From the NCBI RefSeq assembly GCF_002073975.1, contig NZ_CP020384.1, positions 2,356,001 through 2,420,000 of the forward strand: 64,000 nucleotides of DNA. Reading direction: 5' to 3'. The notes under the pieces are model-generated. The model had not been told where the DNA came from. It searched no databases and was given only the letters and a program-made list of their open reading frames with translations. Below, piece by piece: positions 54,928-63,772 of the stretch. Every line of letters begins with the position of its first letter. The stretch's first letter is position 1. A program made the position numbers and the translations under genes. Origin of the DNA: Rhodovulum sp. MB263 (GTDB taxonomy: Bacteria; Pseudomonadota; Alphaproteobacteria; Rhodobacterales; Rhodobacteraceae).

Positions 54928-56215
54928 TTTCCGCCTCTCCGCTGGTCTTGACCCACCAGGTCTGGATGCCGTTGTTGTGATAGACCGAATTCAGCCCCCG
55001 GATCTCGCGCAGCGCGGTCTTGGTGGGCTGGACATAGCCGGTCTCGTCCATCGCCCGCGATTGCAGCAGCATCTCGGACCCGTCCCAGTCGATATCGAGA
55101 TAGAAGCGGGTCAGCGCCATCCTCTGCCCCGGCCGGGCCAGCCGCGCGGTCTGCCAGTTCGCCCCGCCATCGAGCGACACATCGACCCGCTCGATCGCGC
55201 CCCGGCCCGACCAGGCCAGCCCGGTGATGACCAGCGGCCCGGGCCCGTGGGTGATGGGCGCCTGCGGGCTGGGCGCGGTGATGACCGATTTCGCATCCAT
55301 CGCCCAGGTCCATTTGCGCGAGGTGCCGTCGGCCAGCGTGTCGGTGTATTTCGAGGTCTCCTCGCGGCTTTCGACGGCCTCGGTCGTGACCTCGACCCGG
55401 CGCAGCCACTTGATCCACATGTTGCCCTCCCAGCCCGGCACACAGAGCCGGACCGGATAGCCATGTTCCTTGCGAAGCGCCTCGCCATTGGCCTTGAAGG
55501 CCACGAGGCAATCGTCGAGCGCCTTCTCGAGCGGGATCGAGCGGCCGTTCGAGGAGGCATCCGCCCCCTCGACATAGACCCATTTGCCCTCGGGCCTGAC
55601 GCCGGCCTCTTGCAGGAGCGTGCGCAGCGGCACGCCGGAATATTCCATGTTGTGGATCATGCCATGGGTGAACTGCGCGCCGTTGAGCTGCGCGCCCGCC
55701 CATTCCATGCCCGAATTGGCCGCGCATTCCAGGAAATAGGTGTGGTTCACCCGCGGGAAGCGTTCGAGATCGGCATAGGTGAAGATCAGCGGCGTCTCGA
55801 CCAGCCCGTTGATCATCAGCCGGTAATCTTCCTTCGGCAGATCGATGGCGCCCGAATGGTGGCGCTCGAAGGCGCAGCCCTGCGGCGTGATGGTGCCGTC
55901 GAGCGCATGGATCGGGGTGAAATTGACCGAGGAAATCGTGTCGGCCGTCAGCCAGTCGACATTGCGCCGGATCACGTCGGATTCGTAGTCTATGGGCAGG
56001 CCATAGGGGGTCACGTCGACACCGTCGCCCCACATCTGCGCCCAGGGCTGTGTCTCGGTGATCAGCGGGTCGGGAATCACCGGATCGGGGCCCTCGGCCG
56101 CCGCCTTGCCCGCGACCAGCGCGCCGCCCCCCGCCAGCCCCGCCTTCAGAAACCCGCGCCGCGTGGGCGCGCCCGGCCGGTCGGTCATCGCCTCATCCTC
56201 CTTCGTCCCGCTCAT
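54911..56215 (-). CDS. soxC: SoxC, molybdenum subunit of sulfane dehydrogenase
   Basis: 434 aa, Tat signal PTRRGFLKAGLAGGGALVAG. This is a sulfite-oxidase-fold molybdopterin protein; the Mo-ligating Cys lies in TYFLECAANSGMEWAGAQ. The dimerisation domain at the C-terminus contains GLAWSGRGAIERVDVSLDGGANW. With SoxD it oxidises the SoxY-bound sulfane sulfur with release of six electrons. Its start overlaps the soxB stop (ATGA). Confidence 0.96.
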   Translation of the reverse strand: MSGTKEDEAMTDRPGAPTRRGFLKAGLAGGGALVAGKAAAEGPDPVIPDPLITETQPWAQMWGDGVDVTPYGLPIDYESDVIRRNVDWLTADTISSVNFTPIHALDGTITPQGCAFERHHSGAIDLPKEDYRLMINGLVETPLIFTYADLERFPRVNHTYFLECAANSGMEWAGAQLNGAQFTHGMIHNMEYSGVPLRTLLQEAGVRPEGKWVYVEGADASSNGRSIPLEKALDDCLVAFKANGEALRKEHGYPVRLCVPGWEGNMWIKWLRRVEVTTEAVESREETSKYTDTLADGTSRKWTWAMDAKSVITAPSPQAPITHGPGPLVITGLAWSGRGAIERVDVSLDGGANWQTARLARPGQRMALTRFYLDIDWDGSEMLLQSRAMDETGYVQPTKTALREIRGLNSVYHNNGIQTWWVKTSGEAENVEVS

Positions 56216-57903
56216 GCGCCACTGACCACGACAGACTTGTTCGGGTCGACCCGGACCGTGCCCTGGCGCTTGATGTAATCCTCGACCACCTGCCAGACCG
56301 GCGGCCCCTCGGTGCCCTCGTTCACGCTGGCCCAGCCCGAAACCACGTAGGAGCGGGCCGGATCGATCTGTTCGCCGGTCTTCAGCAGCGTCATGTCGGT
56401 GATCCGCCGGCCCTGGGGCCTGGTGACGTCGATCCGGTAGCCCATGCCGCCGACCCGGACCATGTCGCCGCCCTGCTGGTAATAGGGATCGGGGTTGAAG
56501 AGATTGTCGGCCACGTCCTCGAGGATCGTGTGCAGCATCTCGCCCGTCATCTCGGAGCGGTAGGCGTTCGGATAGGTCATCGCGGTCGCGCTATAGAGAT
56601 CCTCGCGGGTGATCGGATCGCCCGGAAGCAGGCTCGGCCCCCAGCGGAACCCGGGGCTCAGCGCGATATCGGCCTCGCGCTCGTCGATCAGCGCGTTGCA
56701 GATCAGATCGTCCCAGGTGCCGTTGAAATTGCCCCGACGGTAGAGCAGCCCGTCGGTCGTGCCCAGCACCTCGGCCATCTCGTCCTTGTAGGGCGCGCGC
56801 TCGCGCTCGATCAGCGCGGTCATCTCGGGATCGGGCGCGATCGCGTCCGAGAAGATCGGGATCAGCTTGTGGCGAAAGCCCATCATCCGCCCCTCGCGCA
56901 CATCGAGGTCGAGCCGGGTGACGAACTTGCCGTTCGAGCCCGAGGCGATCAGCAGGGTCTGCCCGACCATCACCGGCTGAGGCAGCGCGTCATGGGTGTG
57001 GCCTGTCAGGATCACGTCGATGCCGGGCACGTTGCCGGCCATCTTGCGGTCGACATCGAAGCCGTTATGGCTGAGCACCACCACCAGATCGGCACCCTTG
57101 CCGCGGACCTCGTCCACCACCTCGGCCATGCGCTCTTCGCGGACGCCGAAGCTGAGGCCGGGGAACATCCATTTCGGATTGGCGATGGGCAGATAGGGGA
57201 AGGCCTGGCCGATCACCGCGATCTTCGCGCCGCCGCGCTCGAAGATCCTGTAGGGCTCATAGGCCGGTTCGTCCCATTCGGCATCGAAGATGTTGGCACC
57301 GAGAAAGGCGAAGTCGAGCCCGTCGACGATCTCGTTGACCCGGTCGGTGCCGAGGGTGAATTCCCAATGGCTGGTCATCGCGTCCGGTTTCAGCAAGGCC
57401 ATCGCATTGACCATGTCCTGCGCGGCCGAGCGCAGGCAGGTATAGGAGCCGTGCCAGGTGTCGCCGCCATCGAGCAGCAGCGCCTCGGGCCGGTCGGCGC
57501 GGATCGCCTTGACCACCGTCGCCACCCGGTCGAGCCCGCCCATCCGGCCATAGCCCCGGGCCAGCGAGACGAAATCGACATAGCTCAGCGCATAGGCCTC
57601 GGGCGAGCCGGCGGGGATGCCGTAGAGCCTGAGGAAATCGGCGCCCGTCACATGGGGAGGCTGCCCCTCGGCGGCCCCCACGCCGATATTGACCTCGGGC
57701 TCGCGGAACCAGATGGGCACGAGCTGGCCGTGGATGTCGGTGACATGGATAAGCGTCACATTGCCGAAGCTGTCGAACTCCAGGAGCCGGTCCTGGCTCA
57801 GCGCCTGCCGGGCGGCAAGCCGCGCCCAGTTGCCCGTGCCCGACGCCCCCCAGATGGCAGAGGCGGCAAGGGCGGCCTGTAGGAAATCCCGTCGCGCGAT
57901 CAT
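56212..57903 (-). CDS. soxB: SoxB, thiosulfohydrolase
   Basis: A periplasmic dimanganese hydrolase of 563 aa, related to 5'-nucleotidases. Twin-arginine-like start MIARRDFLQAALAASAIWG. Metal sites are HVTDIHGQL, DGGDTWHGSYT, VVLSHNGFDVDR and DVILTGHTHDALPQP. It removes sulfate from the SoxY-bound cysteine-S-thiosulfonate. The start at 57903 matches the family; upstream codons are filler. A hairpin lies between soxA and soxB. Confidence 0.97.
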   Translation of the reverse strand: MIARRDFLQAALAASAIWGASGTGNWARLAARQALSQDRLLEFDSFGNVTLIHVTDIHGQLVPIWFREPEVNIGVGAAEGQPPHVTGADFLRLYGIPAGSPEAYALSYVDFVSLARGYGRMGGLDRVATVVKAIRADRPEALLLDGGDTWHGSYTCLRSAAQDMVNAMALLKPDAMTSHWEFTLGTDRVNEIVDGLDFAFLGANIFDAEWDEPAYEPYRIFERGGAKIAVIGQAFPYLPIANPKWMFPGLSFGVREERMAEVVDEVRGKGADLVVVLSHNGFDVDRKMAGNVPGIDVILTGHTHDALPQPVMVGQTLLIASGSNGKFVTRLDLDVREGRMMGFRHKLIPIFSDAIAPDPEMTALIERERAPYKDEMAEVLGTTDGLLYRRGNFNGTWDDLICNALIDEREADIALSPGFRWGPSLLPGDPITREDLYSATAMTYPNAYRSEMTGEMLHTILEDVADNLFNPDPYYQQGGDMVRVGGMGYRIDVTRPQGRRITDMTLLKTGEQIDPARSYVVSGWASVNEGTEGPPVWQVVEDYIKRQGTVRVDPNKSVVVSGA

Positions 57904-57971
57904 CGTCTCGGCCTCCTCTTCCGGGTCGTGGGCGCAGATCATATGCGCCAAGATGAATATCTCTGGTCGGA

Positions 57972-58003
57972 AAGGGCCCGCGCCGAAACCGGTGCGGGCC
58001 CTT
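57972..58003 (-). terminator. Hairpin between soxA and soxB
   Basis: A perfect 10-bp stem, AAGGGCCCGC / GCGGGCCCTT, with a 12-nt loop. On the minus strand it is followed by TTTCC, just after the soxA stop. It may be a partial terminator or an RNA-stability element separating soxXYZA from soxBCD. Confidence 0.6.
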
Positions 58004-58006
58004 CGT

Positions 58007-58870
58007 TCAGTTGCGGACGGACGGCCCCTCGACCGACAGCCCGTTGCCGCGCGAGGCGACGTAAAGCTCCAGCGCCACGAATTCGGGCGAGCCCGCCTTG
58101 AAGGGCACGCCACGGGTGTCACGGATGCAGCCGATGAAGCGGTCATGCGCGGCATTGAGCCTGGTGTTCTTCAGCCGGTAGCTGGGAAAGCCGTTGATCT
58201 GGCCCTGGCTCAGATGGTCGGCGCGGATGTAATGGTCGAAATACTGCTCGTGGCAATTGGCGCAGGACAGGTCGAGCTGGCCATAGCGGGTATAGTAGAT
58301 CTCGCGGCCCTTCTCCCAGGTCGACTGCGCCGGGCCGTCGATGGCGACGCTGACCGGCAGCCCGCGCGACACCGAGGCGATCAGCGCGACCATGGCCGTC
58401 ATGTCGGCCCCGATATAATCCCATTCCGGGGCGCCCATCCGCGCGCTGCGGCAGGCATTGATCATCTGTTCCAGGGTGCGGACCTTGCCCGCGCTTTCGA
58501 CATATTTCGGATAGACCGCGCGCTGGCCGTACATGCCCTCCTCGACAGCGCCGTGACAATCGGCACAGGATTTGCCCTCGGTCCCCTCGGGCCTGTCCCA
58601 GACCGCGCGCGCCTCCTCGACAAAGACCATGCCCGGATTCTCGAAATCGTCCATCTCGAGCGCCTGGGTATCGTCGCTGCGAAAGGTCCAGCCCGAGCGG
58701 ATCTCGTCGAACCGGTCCGCCAGATGGGCAGGCGCCGGCGCCCGGGTGACGATCTCGATCTCCTCGTTGATCACCAGCGGATCGTCCGGCCCCGCCGAGA
58801 CCGCGGCACCGCCAAGCGTGCCGCAGCAGGCCAGCGCCGCAGCCGCCAGCCGTCCTGTCATGGTCTTCAT
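58007..58870 (-). CDS. soxA: SoxA, dihaem cytochrome of SoxAX
   Basis: 287 aa with a signal peptide (GRLAAAALACCGTLGGAAVSA). Haem motifs are CADCH and CANCH; the active-site Cys lies in FIGCIRDTRGVPF, expected as persulfide ligand. LSQGQINGFPSYRLKN is SoxA-typical. With SoxX it joins thiosulfate to the SoxY cysteine. The start MKTMTG at 58870 precedes the signal; longer frames upstream are filler. The soxZ stop lies 67 nt upstream. Confidence 0.95.
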   Translation of the reverse strand: MKTMTGRLAAAALACCGTLGGAAVSAGPDDPLVINEEIEIVTRAPAPAHLADRFDEIRSGWTFRSDDTQALEMDDFENPGMVFVEEARAVWDRPEGTEGKSCADCHGAVEEGMYGQRAVYPKYVESAGKVRTLEQMINACRSARMGAPEWDYIGADMTAMVALIASVSRGLPVSVAIDGPAQSTWEKGREIYYTRYGQLDLSCANCHEQYFDHYIRADHLSQGQINGFPSYRLKNTRLNAAHDRFIGCIRDTRGVPFKAGSPEFVALELYVASRGNGLSVEGPSVRN

Positions 58871-58937
58871 GCCTTCCCCTCCCTCGGAGCCCCCGCCGCC
58901 ACAGCGGAGGCGCCTCAACGACCGCTCGCAGCCCGGC

Positions 58938-59267
58938 TCAGCCGATGGCAATCGACTTGACTTCCTCGTAGACCGAGCCGTCATCGTCATACCAGGTGAA
59001 GACCATGTCGCCCGCCTCGGGGATCTGCGCCTCGAACTCGAAATAGGGATTGGTCGAGATCGCCGGAGCCAGCGCGACGTCGATCACGTTCTGGCCGTTG
59101 AAGGCCACCGCGAAGCGGTTGATGATCGAGCGCGGGATGAGAGAGCCGTCGCTGTCCTTGCGCTGACCCGATTCCATCTGGTGGCTGATCAGGGTCTTGA
59201 TCACCACGGTTTCACCCGCCGCCGCCGTCCTGGGGGCCTTGACGCGGGCCTTGACGCCTTCTGCCAT
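58938..59267 (-). CDS. soxZ: SoxZ, sulfur carrier scaffold subunit
   Basis: A 109-aa immunoglobulin-like protein that pairs with SoxY: VKARVKAPRTAAAGETVVIKTLISHQMESGQRKDSDG and FEFEAQIPEAGDMVFTWYDDDGSVYEE. It has no signal of its own and is exported with SoxY through Tat. An excellent GAGAGGAGGAG site precedes the ATG; just upstream lies a four-fold hexanucleotide repeat. Confidence 0.95.
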   Translation of the reverse strand: MAEGVKARVKAPRTAAAGETVVIKTLISHQMESGQRKDSDGSLIPRSIINRFAVAFNGQNVIDVALAPAISTNPYFEFEAQIPEAGDMVFTWYDDDGSVYEEVKSIAIG

Positions 59268-59290
59268 GTCTCGTTCTCCTCCTCTCGCCT

Positions 59291-59314
59291 CAGCTTCAGC
59301 TTCAGCTTCAGCCT
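59291..59314 (-). repeat. Hexanucleotide repeat upstream of soxZ
   Basis: CAGCTT three times perfectly, plus a fourth changed copy CAGCCT, in the soxY-soxZ gap on the plus strand (AAGCTG on the sense strand), directly upstream of the soxZ ribosome site. Confidence 0.75.
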
Positions 59315-59325
59315 TGGCCCGAACC

Positions 59326-59745
59326 TCAGCCGCCGCAGCCGCCGATGGTGACTTTCACGGTATTGGCCGCGCGCCGGAAACTGCCATCGCCCATCTTCGC
59401 GAGCGCGATCACCTCCTGGGTGCCGCCCAGCCGGATCCGGGTCGACAGGCGCTGCGCACCGGCCAGCGGGCCGAAGCTGACCCGCGCGACATCGGGGGTC
59501 GGGTTGGCCGAGGCCAGCACCAGGATCTCGACCGCGCCGGGGGCGTCGACCTCGATCGGCACGGTATTGCCATTCTCGGCGATCTCGGGCGTGGTGAGGG
59601 TAAGACCATCGGCCCCCGCCTCGGCACCGCCTGTGAACTCGGCGATCTTGTCCTCGACGGCCGCCTGCACCGCCCCTGCCGGCAGCGTCAGCGCCGCGGC
59701 AAGCCCGACGCCCAGCGCCATCGCTCCTCGTCTGGTGAACTCCAT
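59326..59745 (-). CDS. soxY: SoxY, sulfur-carrier protein
   Basis: 139 aa. Twin-arginine start MEFTRRGAMALGVGLAAALTLPAGA. The C-terminus ends VTIGGCGG, the swinging arm whose Cys carries the sulfur intermediates. The Ig-like fold is DGLTLTTPEIAENGNTVPIEVDAPG. It lies 41 nt downstream of soxX. Confidence 0.96.
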   Translation of the reverse strand: MEFTRRGAMALGVGLAAALTLPAGAVQAAVEDKIAEFTGGAEAGADGLTLTTPEIAENGNTVPIEVDAPGAVEILVLASANPTPDVARVSFGPLAGAQRLSTRIRLGGTQEVIALAKMGDGSFRRAANTVKVTIGGCGG

Positions 59746-59786
59746 CTTCTCCCTCCTTGCTCGGACATGCCCGGAGACCGGGCCGA

Positions 59787-60269
59787 TCACTGCGTCAGCG
59801 TCATCAGATAGGCGACGACATCCTCGATCTGCCCGGCCGTCATCAGCGGCCGGATCTCTCCTTCGATCGGCTTCGAGGTGAATGCGATCCCCGGGCGGTT
59901 GAAGCCCTCGACCCGGTAATAGCCGGGCATCACCGTGTCGGGGAACACGTTCTTGGAATTGACCAGGATGCCCCGGATCATCGCCTCGGGATAGCGCGCG
60001 GCGACCCCGTCGAGCGACGGGCCGACCGTGCCGGGAAACTGTGCGTCGGACATCTCGGTGACCTGATGACAGGCGATGCAGTTGGCGACCGAGCGGTCGG
60101 TCATCAGCCGGCGCCCCTGTGCCGGATCGCCCGGCGCATCGGTGAGCGGCAGGGCCACATGGCCCTGGGCATCCACCGCGACGGCCTGCGGCGCGACCTC
60201 TGCGGCCGCCCCCGGCGCCACACTTGCCCAAAGGGCAAGGCAGGCGGTCATCAACCCGATCCCTTGCAT
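59787..60269 (-). CDS. soxX: SoxX, monohaem cytochrome of SoxAX
   Basis: 160 aa with a signal peptide (GIGLMTACLALWASVAPGAAA). The haem motif is NCIACHQ and a Met ligand is in TVMPGYYRVEGF. It forms SoxAX with SoxA. ATG 60269 is chosen because the signal peptide begins there. An AT-rich palindrome (60337-60352) sits 70-85 nt upstream, in the position of the SoxR-bound promoter known from Paracoccus. Confidence 0.94.
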   Translation of the reverse strand: MQGIGLMTACLALWASVAPGAAAEVAPQAVAVDAQGHVALPLTDAPGDPAQGRRLMTDRSVANCIACHQVTEMSDAQFPGTVGPSLDGVAARYPEAMIRGILVNSKNVFPDTVMPGYYRVEGFNRPGIAFTSKPIEGEIRPLMTAGQIEDVVAYLMTLTQ

Positions 60270-60336
60270 TGCCGCAGCCTCCTCCCTGTCTCTCCTCGCT
60301 CCGACTGTAGCGGAGCCCTCCCGCGGCACGCAACAA

Positions 60337-60352
60337 CAAATATAATTATTTG
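60337..60352. promoter_or_regulatory. Candidate SoxR operator upstream of soxX
   Basis: CAAATA-TAAT-TATTTG is a perfect palindrome in an AT island within GC-rich DNA. It shares ATAT.A..ATTTG with the sequence between soxV and soxS, so both may bind SoxR. Confidence 0.5.
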
Positions 60353-60377
60353 CATGCGACACCGGCCCGCCGCCGGT

Positions 60378-60944
60378 TCAGTTGCCCGGATCGGCCATGG
60401 TACGGGCCAGGTATTTCTGGAAATGCTCGTCGCCCTCATAGCCACGGTCGAGCACCCATTGCAGGAGCGCCCGCGTCGTGCCCTTGCCGAAGGCCCCGGG
60501 CATGGTGACCACCGCCGCCTGCGCCGCCGTCGTCCCGCCCTCGGGCGCGGTCTCGGGCATGAACATCATCGTCGGCGTGAACATCACCCCCCAGCGGCGC
60601 GCCATCTCCTTCTCGGTCAGCACGGTGCCGTCGAAATCGGTCACCTCGACATCGCCGAAGAGGTTCATCTGCACGACGAAGTAATGCTCGCGGATCAGCG
60701 CCCCGATCCCGGGATCGGGAAACACCTCCTCATGCATGCGGGTGCAGTAGATGCAGCCGCGCTGTTCCCAGATCACCAGCATCCGCCGGTTCCCGGCCGC
60801 CGCCTCGGCCAGATCCTCGCGCATGTCGCGAAAGGTCTCGCGCAGCCAGTCGGGCTTGTGCAGCCCGTCATCGCCCATCGGCACGGCCAGTGCCGGCCCA
60901 GCCAGGGCAACGAAGCCCGCGGCAAGAAGCGTCGTCAGTCTCAT
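60378..60944 (-). CDS. soxW: SoxW, periplasmic thioredoxin
   Basis: 188 aa with a signal peptide (RLTTLLAAGFVALAGPALA). The redox motif WEQRGCIYCTRMHEE is clear, then cis-Pro GVMFTPTMMFM. It is reduced by SoxV and keeps Sox proteins or their thiols reduced. The soxV stop lies 22 nt upstream of its start. Confidence 0.92.
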   Translation of the reverse strand: MRLTTLLAAGFVALAGPALAVPMGDDGLHKPDWLRETFRDMREDLAEAAAGNRRMLVIWEQRGCIYCTRMHEEVFPDPGIGALIREHYFVVQMNLFGDVEVTDFDGTVLTEKEMARRWGVMFTPTMMFMPETAPEGGTTAAQAAVVTMPGAFGKGTTRALLQWVLDRGYEGDEHFQKYLARTMADPGN

Positions 60945-60966
60945 GGTCTTCCTCCCTGAAACACGG

Positions 60967-61704
60967 TCAGCCAAGCGTGGTGAACCACGGCACGGTGTCG
61001 ATCAGCACCTGCGCGAGGTAGCCGACCGAATTGGTGGCGATCAGAACCGCGAAGACGACCAGCATCGCCCCCATCGCCTTCTCGACATGGCCCAGATGTC
61101 GCCGGTTGCGCTGCATCCAGCCCAGGAACGGCCGGGCGAAGGCCGCGGCCAGCACGAAGGGCAGCGTCATCGCCAGCCCGTAGACCAGCAGCAAAAGCCC
61201 GCCCCGGGCAATGTCGCCCATGCCGCTGGCCACCATCAGGATCGCCGCCAGCGCCGGGCCCACGCAGGGCGTCCAGCCAAAGCCGAAGGCCAGCCCCATC
61301 AGATAGGCGCCGATCAGCGTGCTGGGCTCGGCCCGGGTCTCGATCCGCGCCTCGCGGTAAAGGAGCGGGATGCGGAGGATGCCCAGGAAATGCAGCCCGA
61401 ACAGGAACAGCATCAGTGCGGCGACATAGCTGAGCTCGTCCTTCCATTGCCGGAAGCCCTGCCCCAGCGCGGTCGCCCCCATACCAAGAAGCACGAAGAT
61501 CGAGGTCACCCCAAGCGCGAAGGCGATGGCCGAGACCATGAGGCGACGCACCGCGCCGGGCGGGATCCGGTCCGAGCCGCGCAGCTCGGTCATCGAGATC
61601 CCCGCCATGTAACACAGATAGAAGGGAACGATCGGCAGGATGCAGGGCGAGAGGAAGGACAGAAGCCCCGCCAGTGCAGCCCCCCCATAGGAAATCTCCA
61701 GCAT
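60967..61704 (-). CDS. soxV: SoxV, CcdA-type thiol transporter
   Basis: A 245-aa inner-membrane protein of about six helices. The two redox Cys are in LSPCILPIVPFYLC and FGFGWTPCVGPALAAIL. It passes electrons from cytoplasmic thioredoxin to SoxW. ATG 61704 is used. It is divergent from soxS with a short AT-rich spacer. Confidence 0.95.
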   Translation of the reverse strand: MLEISYGGAALAGLLSFLSPCILPIVPFYLCYMAGISMTELRGSDRIPPGAVRRLMVSAIAFALGVTSIFVLLGMGATALGQGFRQWKDELSYVAALMLFLFGLHFLGILRIPLLYREARIETRAEPSTLIGAYLMGLAFGFGWTPCVGPALAAILMVASGMGDIARGGLLLLVYGLAMTLPFVLAAAFARPFLGWMQRNRRHLGHVEKAMGAMLVVFAVLIATNSVGYLAQVLIDTVPWFTTLG

Positions 61705-61732
61705 CCCAGCCCTCCCTTGCCGCCAATGCAGA

Positions 61733-61748
61733 AACATATTACGATTTG
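61733..61748. promoter_or_regulatory. Candidate SoxR operator between soxV and soxS
   Basis: AACATATTACGATTTG shares 11 of 16 positions with the palindrome upstream of soxX. It lies in the divergent soxV/soxS promoter, which is the second SoxR-bound region in Paracoccus. Confidence 0.45.
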
Positions 61749-61771
61749 TATATATGACGGGATAGCAAAAA

Positions 61772-62179
61772 ATGACCCCAGGTCGAATGACCACTCGTCT
61801 TTGGGCAGGGATCTGCGCGGCCGGGCTGGCGCTGATGGCGGGGGCGCCCGCGCGGGCCGGGCTTGAACTCGGCCTGTTCGAGCGGGTCGGCTGTGCCTAT
61901 TGCGTGCTGTGGGACCGCGAGATCGCACCGATCTGGCCGAAGACCCGCGAAGGCCGCACCGCCCCCTTGCGCAGGATCGATCTGGACGCCAATCTGCCAA
62001 AAGACGTGCGACTTGTCTCCAGACCCCGGTTCACTCCGACCTTCGTGCTGCTGCGCGACGGGGTTGAGATCGGCCGTCTCGAAGGGTACCCGGGCGAGGA
62101 TTTCTTCTGGGGCCTGATCGGCGCCCTGTTGCAACGACAGCCCGAATGGGCGCAGACGGACGAGGGAGAAGGGGGATGA
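61772..62179 (+). CDS. soxS: SoxS, periplasmic thioredoxin-like regulator
   Basis: About 130-135 aa. Signal peptide LWAGICAAGLALMAGAPARA, then FERVGCAYCVLWDREIAPIW with a CAYC redox motif. In Paracoccus SoxS reactivates SoxYZ. ATG 61772 or 61787 may be used. soxR follows 87 nt downstream. Confidence 0.9.
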   Translation: MTPGRMTTRLWAGICAAGLALMAGAPARAGLELGLFERVGCAYCVLWDREIAPIWPKTREGRTAPLRRIDLDANLPKDVRLVSRPRFTPTFVLLRDGVEIGRLEGYPGEDFFWGLIGALLQRQPEWAQTDEGEGG

Positions 62180-62266
62180 GCATCCGGCAGGCCAGGGCGC
62201 GACGCGCGACAGGCAGCGCCGCAACCGAGGAGAAGACGGGGCGTTGCTGACGCGCCCCGGGAACGT

Positions 62267-62656
62267 ATGGCCACAGATATTGCCCAGACCCAGACCGACG
62301 GTTCTCCGTCGATGGATGAAATGCAGGCCCGGGACATGCTCCGGCATGCCGAGAGCGCCTCGAGCTTTCTAAAGGCGCTGTCGCATGAGGGACGGCTGAT
62401 GATCCTGTGTCATCTCTCGACCGGCGAGAAATCGGTGACAGAGCTCGAGATGCTTTTGTCCTCGCGTCAGGCCGCGGTCAGCCAGCAGCTGGCCCGGCTG
62501 CGGCTCGAGGGGCTGGTCTCCTACCGGCGCGAGGGCAAGGCGATCTATTATTCGCTGGCCGACGAGAAGGCCCGCCGTCTGCTTGAACTGATGCATGACA
62601 TGTTCTGCAATGCCACGGCGCCGGCGCAAGCCTCGGCCGCGCGCCCGGGGGACTAG
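62267..62656 (+). CDS. soxR: SoxR, ArsR-family repressor of sox genes
   Basis: A 129-aa winged HTH (FLKALSHEGRLMILCHLSTGEKSVTELEMLLSSRQAAVSQQLARLRLEGLVSYRREGKAIYYSL). Cys48 and Cys114 (HDMFCN) correspond to the pair that senses persulfides in SqrR/BigR-type proteins. It probably represses the soxV/soxX promoters and is released by reactive sulfur. Confidence 0.93.
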   Translation: MATDIAQTQTDGSPSMDEMQARDMLRHAESASSFLKALSHEGRLMILCHLSTGEKSVTELEMLLSSRQAAVSQQLARLRLEGLVSYRREGKAIYYSLADEKARRLLELMHDMFCNATAPAQASAARPGD

Positions 62657-62725
62657 AGCGGCGACGGGAGGAGGCGACCGAAAGGAGGCGGCGCCCGCGA
62701 ACGGCACCGCCGGAGGGGGAGACGG

Positions 62726-63772
62726 ATGGAGACGATACCGCCAGGGGCCATTGCCGCGCTGATCGGCCTCGTGACCGGCTGCGTGCTGGGGCTGGCCGCC
62801 CGGCTGGGCGATTTCTGCACGCTCGGCGCGATCGAGACCGCGATCTGGGGCGCCGATCAGCGGCGGCTCAGGATGTGGGGGGTGATCCTCGGGGTCGCCA
62901 TCGCCACCACCGCGCTGCTGGCGGCGGCAGGCCAGATCGATACCGGCGCCACGATCTATCACACGATCCGCTGGAACCCGGCTGCCAGCATTCTGGGCGG
63001 GCTGACCTTCGGCTATGGCATGGCGCTTGCCGGCAATTGCGGCTTCGGCGCGCTGGCGCGTTTCGGCGGCGGCGATCTGCGCTCGCTGGTCATCGTCGTC
63101 GTGATCTCGATCTTCGGCTTCGTCACCCTGTCGGGCCCGCTGGCGCCCCTGCGCGATCTGGCCTTCCCGCAACAGCCCTCGGACGGGCCGCAAAGCCTTG
63201 CGCTGACGGGGGCGGCCCTGACCGGGCTGCCACCGCTGGCGCTGGCGCTGGGGCTGGCGGCGCTGGCGCTGGGCTGGGGCCTCTGGCACCGGCCGCTCCG
63301 GGCCGAGCCGCACCGCATCGGCTGGGCGGTCGCGGCCGGGCTGGCGGTGAGTGCCGCGCTCTGGGGGACATCGGCGCTGCATGAGGCCACGCTGGGCGCA
63401 GTCGATGTCGAGGGCCACACCTTCACCGCCCCGCTCGGCCGGACGCTGATGTGGATGATGACCTCCTCGGCGGGCGGGCTCTCCTTCTCGGTGGGCTCGG
63501 TGCTGGGGGTGCTGGGCGGCGCCTGGCTCGGCTCGCGGCGGCGCCGGTCGTTCCGCTGGGAAGCCTGCGAGGACCCGCGCGAGCTGGGCCGGCAGGTCGG
63601 CGGGGCCGCGCTGATGGGGATCGGCGGCGTTCTCGCGCTTGGCTGCACCATCGGTCAGGGGCTGACCGCCTTCGCCACGCTGGCCTGGTCGGCGCCGGTG
63701 ACGCTGGCCGCCATCGCCGCGGGCGCGATCTTCGGGCTGCGCCAGTTGATCGCCGGGTACCAGCCCGATTGA
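62726..63772 (+). CDS. YeeE/YedE family sulfur transporter (SoxT-like)
   Basis: A 348-aa, roughly nine-helix membrane protein of the YeeE/PmpA family. Conserved Cys-containing motifs are ARLGDFCTLGAIETA, MALAGNCGFGALARFGGG and LALGCTIGQGL. YeeE imports thiosulfate, and in sox loci the relative SoxT imports or signals sulfur compounds. It follows soxR in the same direction. Confidence 0.85.
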   Translation: METIPPGAIAALIGLVTGCVLGLAARLGDFCTLGAIETAIWGADQRRLRMWGVILGVAIATTALLAAAGQIDTGATIYHTIRWNPAASILGGLTFGYGMALAGNCGFGALARFGGGDLRSLVIVVVISIFGFVTLSGPLAPLRDLAFPQQPSDGPQSLALTGAALTGLPPLALALGLAALALGWGLWHRPLRAEPHRIGWAVAAGLAVSAALWGTSALHEATLGAVDVEGHTFTAPLGRTLMWMMTSSAGGLSFSVGSVLGVLGGAWLGSRRRRSFRWEACEDPRELGRQVGGAALMGIGGVLALGCTIGQGLTAFATLAWSAPVTLAAIAAGAIFGLRQLIAGYQPD

